Positions 53,035 to 62,760 of a stretch of DNA of 64,000 nucleotides are shown one piece after another (positions within the stretch are counted from its first letter, which is position 1; every line of letters starts with the position of its first letter). The position numbers were made by a program, and so were the translations under genes. Origin of the DNA: Symbiodinium natans (Eukaryota > Sar > Dinophyceae > Suessiales > Symbiodiniaceae); assembly GCA_905221605.1 (NCBI GenBank), contig CAJNDS010001902.1, forward strand, positions 174,501 to 238,500, given 5' to 3'. A model generated the notes under the pieces. That model was not told where the DNA came from, did no database searches, and worked only from the letters and a program-made list of their open reading frames with translations.

Positions 53035-54269
53035 GTGAGCAGGAAGCATTGTCTGCAAGTATCTGCCAGGCTGGCGTTGATAGACGACAACTATGTCAAT
53101 GAGTTGCGCCAGGCAATGACGCATGACCGTGAGATCAAGCAGTCTGACATGGCAGTTCCGGTAGCATCGCGTTCGGCAAGGTTGTTTCACTACCTGCAAC
53201 AAAGTCTGCAGAAGTTCGAACGTGGGATGGAACTGGTGAGAAGCACGTCGATGCGTCAAGGACAAGCTGCTTGTGGTCATAAGGTGATGCGTCAAATGCA
53301 CTAGACCTTCAGCGAGTGCTACCATCCGCCAACCGCACCTTCCATGCGAGCAAAGGGGGGAACTGGCGCAACAATCAGGTTGGCATCCAGCTCACCTTGA
53401 AGAAATTCCTTCTGTACCTGGAGGCGATTCGAGAGTTGCGGTGCCATCCTGCTCAATACCAGTTGTTCGAGGCAGGGCTAGCAAGCATTCTGCCAAACGA
53501 GCTCAAGGTCGAGCGTGTGCCGGCTGCCGACTTGAGAGCGCTTTTGGCGGACGTGCTCGTCCAGAGCAACCGCCGGGTGACTTTGGCTGCTCAACCGCCA
53601 ACTATAATACCGGATGTTGCACCATCCGCGTCGGGTGGCACGGCACCGCCTCTTCACAAAAGTGCCCCAGCTCCACCTCCTTCGGGGTGGGCTTTGCTCA
53701 ACCAAGCGCGTGCAAAAGCCGAGGCAATGATTCGATTGCATGCCGACATGAAGAGAGCTGCAACAGCTGAGGTGGCTCCATCATCGTCGACGGGCCCCGC
53801 TTTTCCACCAGGGCCTCCGGCTTTCTTGCCGTTCAGCCCTCCTTCCCCGCTTACGCCGTCCGTCTTTTCCTATGCTCCATCTTCGGCACCAGGCACGCCT
53901 ATGGAAGCAGGCATGCCTCTAACTCCGCCTCCTCTACCTCCTCCATCTTGGGTACCAGGCACGCCCATGGAAGCAAGCCTGCCTATACCTCCGCCTCCTC
54001 TACCTCCCATCGACACCACACCCAGATACATTGAGGGAGCTTGCGGGGGAGGTTCCAATGGAGGTCGAGACGCCGATGACGCCCGTGGAGGCATTCGGTG
54101 CCCCTGGGACCCCAATGGACGTGAGGTCCCAATGGAGCCAATGGTCGGTGGCATTGGAAGTCCGGGGAGCGCTTCTCCTTTGACCGCGCCGGCAGAGACG
54201 AGTATGGTGGTTCCAAACCCACCTATGGACAATTCGGATGTGGGAGATTCTGGCTCCGAGATGGATTGA
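53035..54269 (+). CDS. E2 Gag-like protein, split by a frame change
   Basis: The first frame (to 53304, no ATG before codon 53117) is helical, with DDNYVNELRQAMTHDREIKQ and LFHYLQQSLQKFERGMELV. Near 53283 the signal moves to another frame (ALDLQRVLPSANRTFHASKG, then LTLKKFLLYLEAIRELRC), which stays open to TGA at 54267-54269. The second half is very proline-rich (GTPMEA.MP and PPPLPPP repeats) and ends acidic. There is no zinc knuckle. The shift could be a mutation or programmed. Position directly after the primer site and before pol identifies it as gag. Confidence 0.65.
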
Positions 54270-57200
54270 TATGCGTGGGTATGGGCCCTGAGGGCCTAGA
54301 AGCCGGGCATGAGTTGCTCCGATCTTCGCCGCAATGCACAAAATTGGTAGGAGTAGGTCTGAAAGCCCTGCTGTTTGCAGTAGGAGACTGTCTGTGTGCA
54401 TTAGGAGGTAGGGTAGGAGCGTTTGAGTGCTTGGTAGGTGACTGTGAGTGCAGCCTGCCTGCCGTGAATGGGTCTGCACACTGTCCCTCTGTGCCCAGGT
54501 CTTCATGGAAAGGAAGCAGTGCCTTGGCTTTAGGGTTGGTTCTGGGTTTGGTTTTCAGAGGTTGGCTGCGTAGGTGCGTGAAGCTTTTGAGTGTGCGCCG
54601 TAGGAGTAGGCTTAAGTTTGTGCGTGTAACTTTGGTAGGACGTGTGCCACGTAGGTCTTGGAGTGTTGTGCGCCGCCTGTTGTTTTTGCGTGGCGTGCTT
54701 GCTTGTGAGTTGAAAGCTGAGCCTACGGGCGAGGAAGCAAAAGGGCCAATGATGAAACGTTGGCGTGCCTTTAAGAAGTGGGCCTTGTGTGGGCTTCGGT
54801 CCCTGCGGGGGTCCGAGCAAAAGAAGGCCGTGGCACGTTCTGAGGCCCTGCGTATGCTTGCTGGTTTGCCGACCCCGGTTGTTGTGAATTCGGAGTCGGA
54901 GGAAGAGTTGATTCCTGATCCGTTGGAAGCTGAACTTGCGAAACCCAGCGGAAGTGAACCCCCTAGGCCCTCCGATGTTCGAAAGAAACCCCGTGTGGAG
55001 AATGTTCCCTCAGGTGAACCGGGTGCCCTGAGTTCCCCGGAGGTGGTGAGCGATGCTCTGGATCCTGAGGTTCCGGTCTATTTGACCTCGGAGCGGCTGA
55101 AGGCGCACCGAAATAAGGGCCACCAACCTTATCTTAGTTGCTGTGACACATGTCAAAGCGCTAGAGGGAGAGTGCCGGCTCGTAGGAAGCACATGAAACA
55201 CCACCACGGACCCGGAGAGTTGCAAGTCGACTTTGGATTTTTCGGAAAGAATGTTCGTTTCCTTCTCATGGTTCATGTGGGGTCGGGGTACATACATACC
55301 GTGGTCTTAGGACCTGAGGATGAAGTGCCCGCTGTATCGGTTTGCAAAGCCTTTACGGAAATGGGATTGAGTGGATTGGACATTGTTGTCCACGGGGACC
55401 AAGAAAATCTCCTCGAGAGTGTTTTCCGCAATGCAGCGAAACACCGGACATTCGGGGGGAGGTCAATGCACTGGGTCCCGTTCGCGATAAACAGACCTCA
55501 AGCGAAGGGCATCGTTGAACGCCATGTTTGCCTTGTGAAAGAAGCGTTCTGGTCTGTTTGGCTGGGCTTAGAAGAGCGTGTAGGTGAAAAGTTGCCTCTA
55601 GGGAGCCATCTGTTTGTTGAGGCCATGAGGTACTCTGTGAGGATGCATAACTTGTTTCATGTGTCCAAGGAACACAGCACGCCGTTGGAGAGACTGCGTG
55701 GGTCGACAGTTCAGCCAGTGAAGAGCTGTGAGTTTGGGGTTGTGGGTTTTGGGAAGCCTCAGAAGGACTACCCAGAGCACCGCGGAAAGCGCTTGGTGAG
55801 GGCACTCTATGTAGGACCTCACGGTGCTAATGGATCCGGGATTCGGGTCTTTGTTCCAATAGGTATTGGAAAGCCCCCTCGTTTGGAAATCTTCAGCTCT
55901 TTTCGTGCCAAAGATCCAGTGGAGTTTGACAAAGCTGCTTTGCGTGACCTTCGAGGTAATAAGGAAGACCCTGAAAGACCCATCAAGTTCGATGTTCCAA
56001 TCGATGGTCCGAGTCCGCCGCTTGATTCCCCAAATATCCCTGAAGGAAGTCTTGAGTTTCCTGTTGAACGCACCGAACCACCTGCTCTTGAGGGCCCTGA
56101 AGCAATGGAAGAAGAAGGAGAGTTGGATGGGTATTCTCCGGATTTTTCGGACGTGCCTGAAGAAACAGGCATGGAGGTTGAGCCTCCCGGAGGCGTAGGT
56201 CTTGAGGACCTCGACGCCCCTATGGATCCAGGAGAAGACGATGCCATGGAAGAGGGCCTGACGTGGCTCTATGAGCATGGCCTTAGGCAACTCTTTGATG
56301 GGCCTGACTTGAGAGTAACGACAAAAATCCGTAAGGGAGATAATGTCAAAGAGTGGTTCCGTATGAAGTTTGGTGGAAAGAAGATTTGGGTCCATGTCCC
56401 GGACAATGCGGTTTGCGAAGTTTCTGGCAAGGTTTTGCCTCGTAAGCATCTTGAAGAAGGTATGAGACTCGAGCTCTCAGAACTTGATGCTTTTGGTGTA
56501 GCTACGATTATAGGAGAAGCTGAGGCCCGTAAACGAGCTACACGGAGAATCCATACGACTAGGTGGGTTCTGACTTCGAAACCGTCGGCCACGAACCCTG
56601 AACGAGTTCGTGCTCGTCTTGTTGTGAGAGACTATGCATTTGGATCCAATCCTCTAGCTGATGGGATATATTCCCCCACCACGTCTTTGGAAGCCTTGAG
56701 GGGTGTCCTTGCTATTCATGCTGTCAGAGGTGGCACCTTGTTGTCAGCAGATGTGAGCGTTGCCTTCATGCAAGCGCCTGTGCAGGGAGTAGAGTGTATC
56801 CGGTTTCCGAATGGGATGTATGATGAGGAGAACAAGCCGCTGTTTGCGCAGCTACACAAAGCCATGAATGGCTTGAGAGTAGGACCACTGAGCTGGTACC
56901 TAGAGTTTACAAGCACGCTGCGTAAGCAGTTTGGGTTTGGTGAGACTGCCGACCCTACTGTGCATCACCGGCTTGAGAAGGATGGTGCGCTGACCTTGGT
57001 GTTAGTGTATGTTGACGATCTCATCATCTTTTCCCAGAATCCGCCAGTTGCCAAGGATCTGTACGCTAAGCTAGCGAAGATCTATAAAATGAAGCAGACA
57101 GGGCTTCTAGAACCTGGCAAGACTGGGCAGCTCGAGTTCTTGGGTCGAGTGATCGCCCGAACCACTGAGCACGGGCCTGTGTTCTTTGGCCTGAAGCCGG

Positions 57201-58816
57201 GGTACTTGAAGTCGCTTGGAGAAGAGTTTGGCATTAGCGGAAAAGGTGTGAAACCAGTGCTGGGAAACCTCGAGAGGGAGTACCGGAAGAAGGAGGCTGG
57301 AACACCTATCAGCACTGAGGCGTATGAACGCTATAGACGTGTGCTTGGTAAGTTGATGTGGGCAAGCCTGACGTTGCCGCATTTGTCCTACCCGGTAGGA
57401 TTTCTGGGCCGGTATCAGAGTGACCCAGATAGCCAGGCAGAAGCTTGCTTGAGACGCGTGGTTCGCTGGGTGATGGCTTTGCCTGAGTACCTTCAGCGAT
57501 TTTCGGCAGAAGCGTTGGAGTATCCTTGCTGCGCTTCGGAAACCAGGCTCTCTGGCTTTGTGGATGCGTCATGGAACATTTGCTCTGTGTCTGGTGCTAT
57601 CGTGAAGTGGCATGGCATCATGATCAAAACTTTCTCGCGGAAACAGTCGGTGACCGCGTTGAGTTCGGCGGAGGCCGAATTGGCAGCCCTGACTGAGGCA
57701 GCCAAAGAGTCGGTGTACTTGTCTTTGCTCATGGAAACGCTCCTGTATGGAATGCCCAAAGGAGAGACCGGTGAGTTTCCGATTCACCTGGCTTCGGATT
57801 CGGAAGCCGCTTTGTCGATTAGCAAAATGACGGGGTTGTTACGCCGTGTTCGGCACCTGGAGCTTCGTCATCGCTATCTTCAAGAGCTAGTCCACCTGGA
57901 AAGGCTGATTCTAAGCTTCATCAGTGGAGAACGGAATCCAGCCGATGGACTGACGAAATCTCCTGAGGAGTTGTTGCTTGAGCATTTGCTGGTTGCGTGT
58001 GGACTGGAAAGAGTGTGTGAAGAAGACCTTCAGGGTCTTGTAGTTCCTGAACACCTTCGTGAACGAATGGAAGAACTTGAAGAAGTATGTGAAAAGCTTG
58101 AGAAAATCCCGACAAACCTGGCGAAGTACGAGCCAGTGGCAAGAGACCTTGCGTTGGGATATGTTCCTCTGCTTGTGATCGAGGTGTTTTGTTCAACGGA
58201 CAGTGCGTTGTGCCGAGCGTGTGCTCGTGACCGAGTAGCGTATATAGGCATAACTGAGAAAGAAGACTTCTTAAACAAGAGTACTCAAATGTTTCTAGGA
58301 GAGGTCTTGCTGTGTCTGTTGAGTAGGAAACCGCCCCAGATCTATGTCCACATAGCTTCCCCGTGTACCGCTGGATGTAGCTACCGCTTTAAGAACTGGC
58401 ATCGACCGAAGTTTCGACATCGGTGGCGAGAGCAGGTCAAGAAGCATGTTGCATCTTGGAAAGCTTTAGGACGACTTCTGGAGGACCGCTGCAAAGAGAT
58501 CCTGGTTACCCAGGAATGGCCAAAGAACTGTGGTCTTTGGAAGGAGGAAAGTTATCTGAAAGAAAAGAAGCGCCTTGGTCTGAACTTTGGAAGAGTTGTG
58601 GACCGCTGTGCCTTCGACGGGGTCTTTAAGCGGTGGTTCTTTGCTACAAACCGAGAGGAGTGGAGTGAAATCTTCTCTGGAAAGCCCTGTGACAAAAGTC
58701 ATCAGCATGTTTCACTTGCTAGTGTCGAAGAAACAGGTATCTATCCGACTAAACTGGGTAGAGCTCTTTTGCGTGCTGCGAAAGTCACGTTAGGTCTTGT
58801 AGGAACACCTTCTTAG
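54266..58816 (+). CDS. E2 Pol: integrase, reverse transcriptase, RNase H and methyltransferase-like domain
   Basis: 1516 codons. It overlaps the gag stop by 4 bp in the -1 frame (TTGATATG). The first ATG is codon 6 (54281). The first ~200 residues are basic and hydrophobic with no known domain. An HHCC-like finger (GHQPYLSCCDTC, about 285-297) is followed by integrase D322, D378, E418. Reverse transcriptase has YVDD at 915-918 and RNase H has D1100, E1138, D1178. I find no D(S/T)G protease motif. From about 1300 there is an added domain: IEVFCSTDSAL (from about 1305), then IYVHIASPCTAGCSYRFKN (Cys 1367), then VTQEWPKNCGLW and CAFDGVFKRW. These resemble motif I and the Pro-Cys motif of C5 cytosine methyltransferases. 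Intact over its length. Confidence 0.9.
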   Translation: MICVGMGPEGLEAGHELLRSSPQCTKLVGVGLKALLFAVGDCLCALGGRVGAFECLVGDCECSLPAVNGSAHCPSVPRSSWKGSSALALGLVLGLVFRGWLRRCVKLLSVRRRSRLKFVRVTLVGRVPRRSWSVVRRLLFLRGVLACELKAEPTGEEAKGPMMKRWRAFKKWALCGLRSLRGSEQKKAVARSEALRMLAGLPTPVVVNSESEEELIPDPLEAELAKPSGSEPPRPSDVRKKPRVENVPSGEPGALSSPEVVSDALDPEVPVYLTSERLKAHRNKGHQPYLSCCDTCQSARGRVPARRKHMKHHHGPGELQVDFGFFGKNVRFLLMVHVGSGYIHTVVLGPEDEVPAVSVCKAFTEMGLSGLDIVVHGDQENLLESVFRNAAKHRTFGGRSMHWVPFAINRPQAKGIVERHVCLVKEAFWSVWLGLEERVGEKLPLGSHLFVEAMRYSVRMHNLFHVSKEHSTPLERLRGSTVQPVKSCEFGVVGFGKPQKDYPEHRGKRLVRALYVGPHGANGSGIRVFVPIGIGKPPRLEIFSSFRAKDPVEFDKAALRDLRGNKEDPERPIKFDVPIDGPSPPLDSPNIPEGSLEFPVERTEPPALEGPEAMEEEGELDGYSPDFSDVPEETGMEVEPPGGVGLEDLDAPMDPGEDDAMEEGLTWLYEHGLRQLFDGPDLRVTTKIRKGDNVKEWFRMKFGGKKIWVHVPDNAVCEVSGKVLPRKHLEEGMRLELSELDAFGVATIIGEAEARKRATRRIHTTRWVLTSKPSATNPERVRARLVVRDYAFGSNPLADGIYSPTTSLEALRGVLAIHAVRGGTLLSADVSVAFMQAPVQGVECIRFPNGMYDEENKPLFAQLHKAMNGLRVGPLSWYLEFTSTLRKQFGFGETADPTVHHRLEKDGALTLVLVYVDDLIIFSQNPPVAKDLYAKLAKIYKMKQTGLLEPGKTGQLEFLGRVIARTTEHGPVFFGLKPGYLKSLGEEFGISGKGVKPVLGNLEREYRKKEAGTPISTEAYERYRRVLGKLMWASLTLPHLSYPVGFLGRYQSDPDSQAEACLRRVVRWVMALPEYLQRFSAEALEYPCCASETRLSGFVDASWNICSVSGAIVKWHGIMIKTFSRKQSVTALSSAEAELAALTEAAKESVYLSLLMETLLYGMPKGETGEFPIHLASDSEAALSISKMTGLLRRVRHLELRHRYLQELVHLERLILSFISGERNPADGLTKSPEELLLEHLLVACGLERVCEEDLQGLVVPEHLRERMEELEEVCEKLEKIPTNLAKYEPVARDLALGYVPLLVIEVFCSTDSALCRACARDRVAYIGITEKEDFLNKSTQMFLGEVLLCLLSRKPPQIYVHIASPCTAGCSYRFKNWHRPKFRHRWREQVKKHVASWKALGRLLEDRCKEILVTQEWPKNCGLWKEESYLKEKKRLGLNFGRVVDRCAFDGVFKRWFFATNREEWSEIFSGKPCDKSHQHVSLASVEETGIYPTKLGRALLRAAKVTLGLVGTPS

Positions 58817-61088
58817 GTCGGCAGTAGGAGTGCTCGCTTTCGGACTTTGCCTGGGATGAGATGTTTAAGCACTGGAAACACCGAGCTGTGAAGAAGTGCG
58901 TGGCTCTGAGGCATCACAGTCCAAGCGGGGGTGTGAAAGTTCCTGTCTGGCTCAAGGTTTCGGCTCAACCCCGGTGGGGTGCTCAGGTAGAGAGCGTCTT
59001 TAGTGCCGTTGTGGCTGGCCCTGGGGCTTGTAACTAAGGGTAGGTTCCGTTTTGAGGCCCTGGCAAAACTGTGTTTGCTCGTAGGCCGGCTGACCGGCTA
59101 AGCTGTCATAGAGCGGCGGCCCGCCAACTGCTGCCGTCGACGAAGGGCGTGAGTGCACAGTTTTCGGCCTCGCTTCGCTGGAGGGAAGCTTTTCGTCCTC
59201 GCGTTGCTGAGGGAACCTTGTGACCTACAGTCTGCTCTGGGTCACAGTGTGAGTTGCAGCCTCGCTTTGCTTGAGGGGTGACGCTAGCCTGTTGCTCACC
59301 AGAGATTCCTGCTGTCTCTGGGTGAGCAAAACCCACCGACCCTCATTTGGATTGAGGGCTGTGCTGAAGGTGAGTTTGGGTTCCTCGCTCACTTGTGTGG
59401 AAAACGAAGGTGAGACCGAAACACGGGGGAAAACGGCCAGGCACGCTGCAGACAGTGCAGGCCAACGTCGCACTGCAAGAGGCATCCTTGCAGTGGCGAC
59501 AGGAGTGTCCCGAACAATTGCGGTGTGCTCGAGCCCAAGCTTGCAGGTTTTCGGGGATCTGCAAGCTGAGCACAACAGGATTTTCTTCGCAGGTAGAATC
59601 AGGTAGAAAAGATTTGGCCCAACCCTGGTGGATCTGCCTGGACACAAATAACCAGAGGCATCAGTGTCGTAAAGCTCATTGACTGGTGCTACTGAGAAAC
59701 CGTTGCCAAAGAACTTGCAGTAGGACTGTGGTGCGGCGCAGTGCAAGTTGACGAGCAGCTGTTGGTGGCTGCTCCCCGGAAAACCAATAGTCCAAGAAGC
59801 CTCCTTCGGCCTCGCTCCGTGCTGAGGGTTTGTAAGGGTTGGTATTGGCCGGAAAGGATTCAGGTGGAGGTTACCCGATCTTCGCGCTTTTCCCATCTGA
59901 AGGCAACCAATGGTAATCAGCCTGCTGGACATGGCAGGCCTGCTTTTGTTTACATCCACGTCTCCTGCAAGGGCTGGGGTCTGTCCGTGCACACAGACAA
60001 GGCGAAACCTTGCAGATGTTTAGGTCCTCGCGGCACGGCCGCTGGAGGTTGTTTGAAGATGTTGGCTCTCACTATCTGGTGAGTGGTTTGAATGGGCACT
60101 TGCTGGGGCAAGGCGGCTCTGGCGTCTGAGGATGGTACATGTGCTGGCTGCTGAGTACGGGCCACCGAAAGAGACCTGTGGTAAGACAAGCGATGAAAGG
60201 AGCCGAACTCCTAAACTCTAGGACAGGCTAGCTCACGCGGACGCCACGCAGAGTATGTGTCACTATCTTCAGATGTTGGAGCCAAATTGCCTAGCCGTGT
60301 GACGTGAGATGTGGTGTTTGGATTCGGCCTCAAGCACTGGAGGGCCTACAACAACAAATCCGAATGAAAACTGTGGTCCTAAGACACGCGGAGCAGCTGC
60401 TTATACGTGGCACCGCGGGGGTCACATAGAGATAGAGGGCTTGCCAGCAAGGGAACTCTGTCTATAGAGAGAGCCCTGGCTCAGTGAGGAGCTGAGGGCC
60501 TGGCTGCGCAGATGCAGCGGAATGGTTGTTCGGCCTCGCCTCCGCTGAGGGAACAACAGTCAATGCTTCTCTGCAGTATCGGTCCGGGTTAGTAAGAGCG
60601 AGAACGCCGGGACCTCGAGCTGCAGTTTTACCATGAAGCAACCGCGTGAGATGCATTATTGGTCAACTGGTGAGTAAGAGCGAGAAAGCCAGGGTGACGC
60701 TACTTTGGGGGAGGCTGCAAGGCACGGTTAGTAAGTGCGAGAAAGCCGGAGCTGCGGACGAACCTGGAGTAGCAGTCTTTCATACCTCACGTGTTTCACT
60801 TTGCGGCCTCGCATGCGCTGAGGAAATATGCCTCGAACAGAACATCCAGTGCTGAGTGAGGATTGCCAAACTTACGGAGGCTGATGCCACAACAAGTGCC
60901 TCAACAGCAATGCATGCGGAGGGCAAAGTTCGGCCTCGCGAGTGCTGAGGGTTGCAGCTGAGAGAGGGCCTAGCTGAGAACGCAACACCTCAAGCGAGGT
61001 AATTTTTAGTTTAGTTTCACCTTGACCAACGGCCCCTTCGGGTGGCTACGCCTCGCAGCGTGCAGAAGAAAGTTCCTGTCTAAGGACA
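58817..61088 (+). other. long noncoding 3' region of E2 with small repeats
   Basis: About 2.3 kb between the pol stop and the 3' LTR has no convincing gene. It carries seven copies of a GGCCTCGC...GCTGAGGG hairpin (59165-60952), three copies of a G(T/A)GTAAGAGCGAGAAAGCC motif (60590-60752), and GAAGAAAG near the LTR as a possible purine tract. Confidence 0.6.
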
Positions 61089-61463
61089 TGTTAACTTTGT
61101 TGTCCTGCATGCTGGCTCAGAGTTGTGTGTGTGTAGTTGTAGGAACTCCGTAGTTGTGCCTTGGAGGCTCGACGGGAGTGCTGCTTTAAGTGGGAAAGCC
61201 TTTTGAAGTGCTTGAGTTGTAGGGATGTGTGTCTGGAAGCTGTAGAAGTGACTGTGCACGTTTTTGCTTGCTTTAGGTGTAGTTGGGTAGGTCCCGAGAA
61301 CTCCCACTGACGTTTGAGTTTGTTTTGTGGCTGTGGAGAACACGTGGCAGAGCAGAGTTTTCACCTGTGTGTAAAGAGTTTCACTGACGAAGCCTCCGGC
61401 TTATGACTTTGGCTCAAGTCGTGAGAAAAAGAGGGTTCAGCGCGCTGCTGCTGTGTTTTCACA
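61089..61463 (+). repeat. LTR type A at the 3' end of E2
   Basis: About 375 bp, starting TGTTAAC and ending TTTTCACA. It is the inverted partner of 52236-52604. Contains GACTTTGGCTCAAG at 61405-61418. The stretch 61464-61920 has no recognised feature. Confidence 0.9.
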
Positions 61464-61924
61464 ATTGATGCCGTTCAGCCATCTGATTTGGTATGCATTG
61501 AGCAGCGATTTATATTGTTATTGCCCAAACGGGATGAGCTGAGGGGCGGAGAAGAGGTGAAGGGTGGTAGGGTGATAGGCCCTAATGTCCACTTCAGATG
61601 CATACCTCTGCGTAAGTCGCCTAACTGTAGGCAGAGCGGCTAGGGGTTTTTAGGTGCGGCATTTTAGTCCTTGAACTTTGTTTTGTGATGCCAGGTTCAG
61701 GCCACGACGAGTCCATACGTCAGGGGAAGACCTGACTTGACAAAGAGGACCAACGAGTCCTGTGCTTCCCTCCCTGCCTGCTGCACCAAGTTGCAGCGGC
61801 TCCCCTGAATTGGTGCAGTCTCTAGCTGCAGGGATTCTTGATTGAGCGGGGGTTAATGAATGAGTTCCGGGCTTGAGGGATCTTAATTGAGGTGGTGTGC
61901 CTTGTTGCAGGAGTTCAGGCATGG

Positions 61925-62760
61925 TGTGTACTGATGCTAAGGCACATACACAGCACGATTCAAAGAGAATGCCCGGCTTGGAAACGGCAAACGGCAAAGC
62001 CGAACACGGCATTGGCAGTCGAAGGCCGCAAACGCAAACCAGCCTGCTCACCTCTGTTGGGCAAGGAGTGGGAGAGGGCGCACCTCCGTTCTCAGCTCGG
62101 GGTAATGTCACAAAGCCTTGTGGCCTTGTAAGGTGGTATCCTGGTCTGGGGCATCCCTCATCCTGGTAGGAAGACGATCCAAGTCAAGCGACACGGAATT
62201 CAAAAGAGAGGCAAGCCCTGATTCCACTTGGCGGCGGCTGCACAGCAGAACATGGCATCGGCTTTTGAAGACCCTAAACCCTAAACCCTAAACCCTAAAC
62301 CCCCAGACCCTAGACCCTAAACGCTAAACCAACGAGCTGATGCTTTGCAAGCTGCCCGCATCTGCAGCACTAGGAAGGGCGGCACCTATGATTTGCAGCT
62401 CGGAGCTCGATCTACGCAGAATCCTGATTTGAGGCGTCATTCATCATAGTGCTAGATGGACGCATCCTGCATTCTGAAGCCTTAATCCCACTTGTGACAC
62501 CGGATTGATATGTTTTTGGGCTGTGCCAGGGCACGTACACAGCACGATTCCAAAAATGTGCCCGCTTGGAATTGGACCAGGCCTTTATCTCACAAGGCCG
62601 AACACACCGATGGCTTTCGAAGGCCACAGGCGTAGACCAACAACTTTGTTACTTTGCAAGCTTCCTGCTTCCGCAGGGCAAGGACACGGCGAACCTCCGT
62701 TGTAAGATCGGAACAATGTCACGAAGCCTGTGTACAGAAGGGACTACCTTGGTTTGATGC
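61925..62760 (+). repeat. ~250-bp repeat array, right of the retroelements
   Basis: Three units of the family seen at 40890-41950, same orientation. The unit at about 62215-62440 has a CCCTAAA tract (62269-62325) at the same internal position as the left array, after CGGCTTTTGAAGA. Confidence 0.75.

Larger units (their letters stand above)
52650..61463 (+). mobile_element. Ty1/copia-type LTR retrotransposon E2
   Basis: Order on the plus strand: type B LTR (52650-53000), primer site, gag region (53035-54269), pol (54266-58816), ~2.3 kb of noncoding 3' sequence with small hairpin repeats, type A LTR (61089-61463). As in E1, the 5' and 3' LTRs belong to different types. It is divergent from E1 (head to head). 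Confidence 0.9.

Noticed and set aside
55598-56449. 283-codon minus-strand frame
   Set aside because: Antisense shadow of the integrase and linker of E2 pol.
52614-61472. GATGCC as target duplication of the A-type LTR pair
   Set aside because: The hexamer is 9 bp from one LTR edge and 3 bp from the other; not adjacent, so it may be chance.
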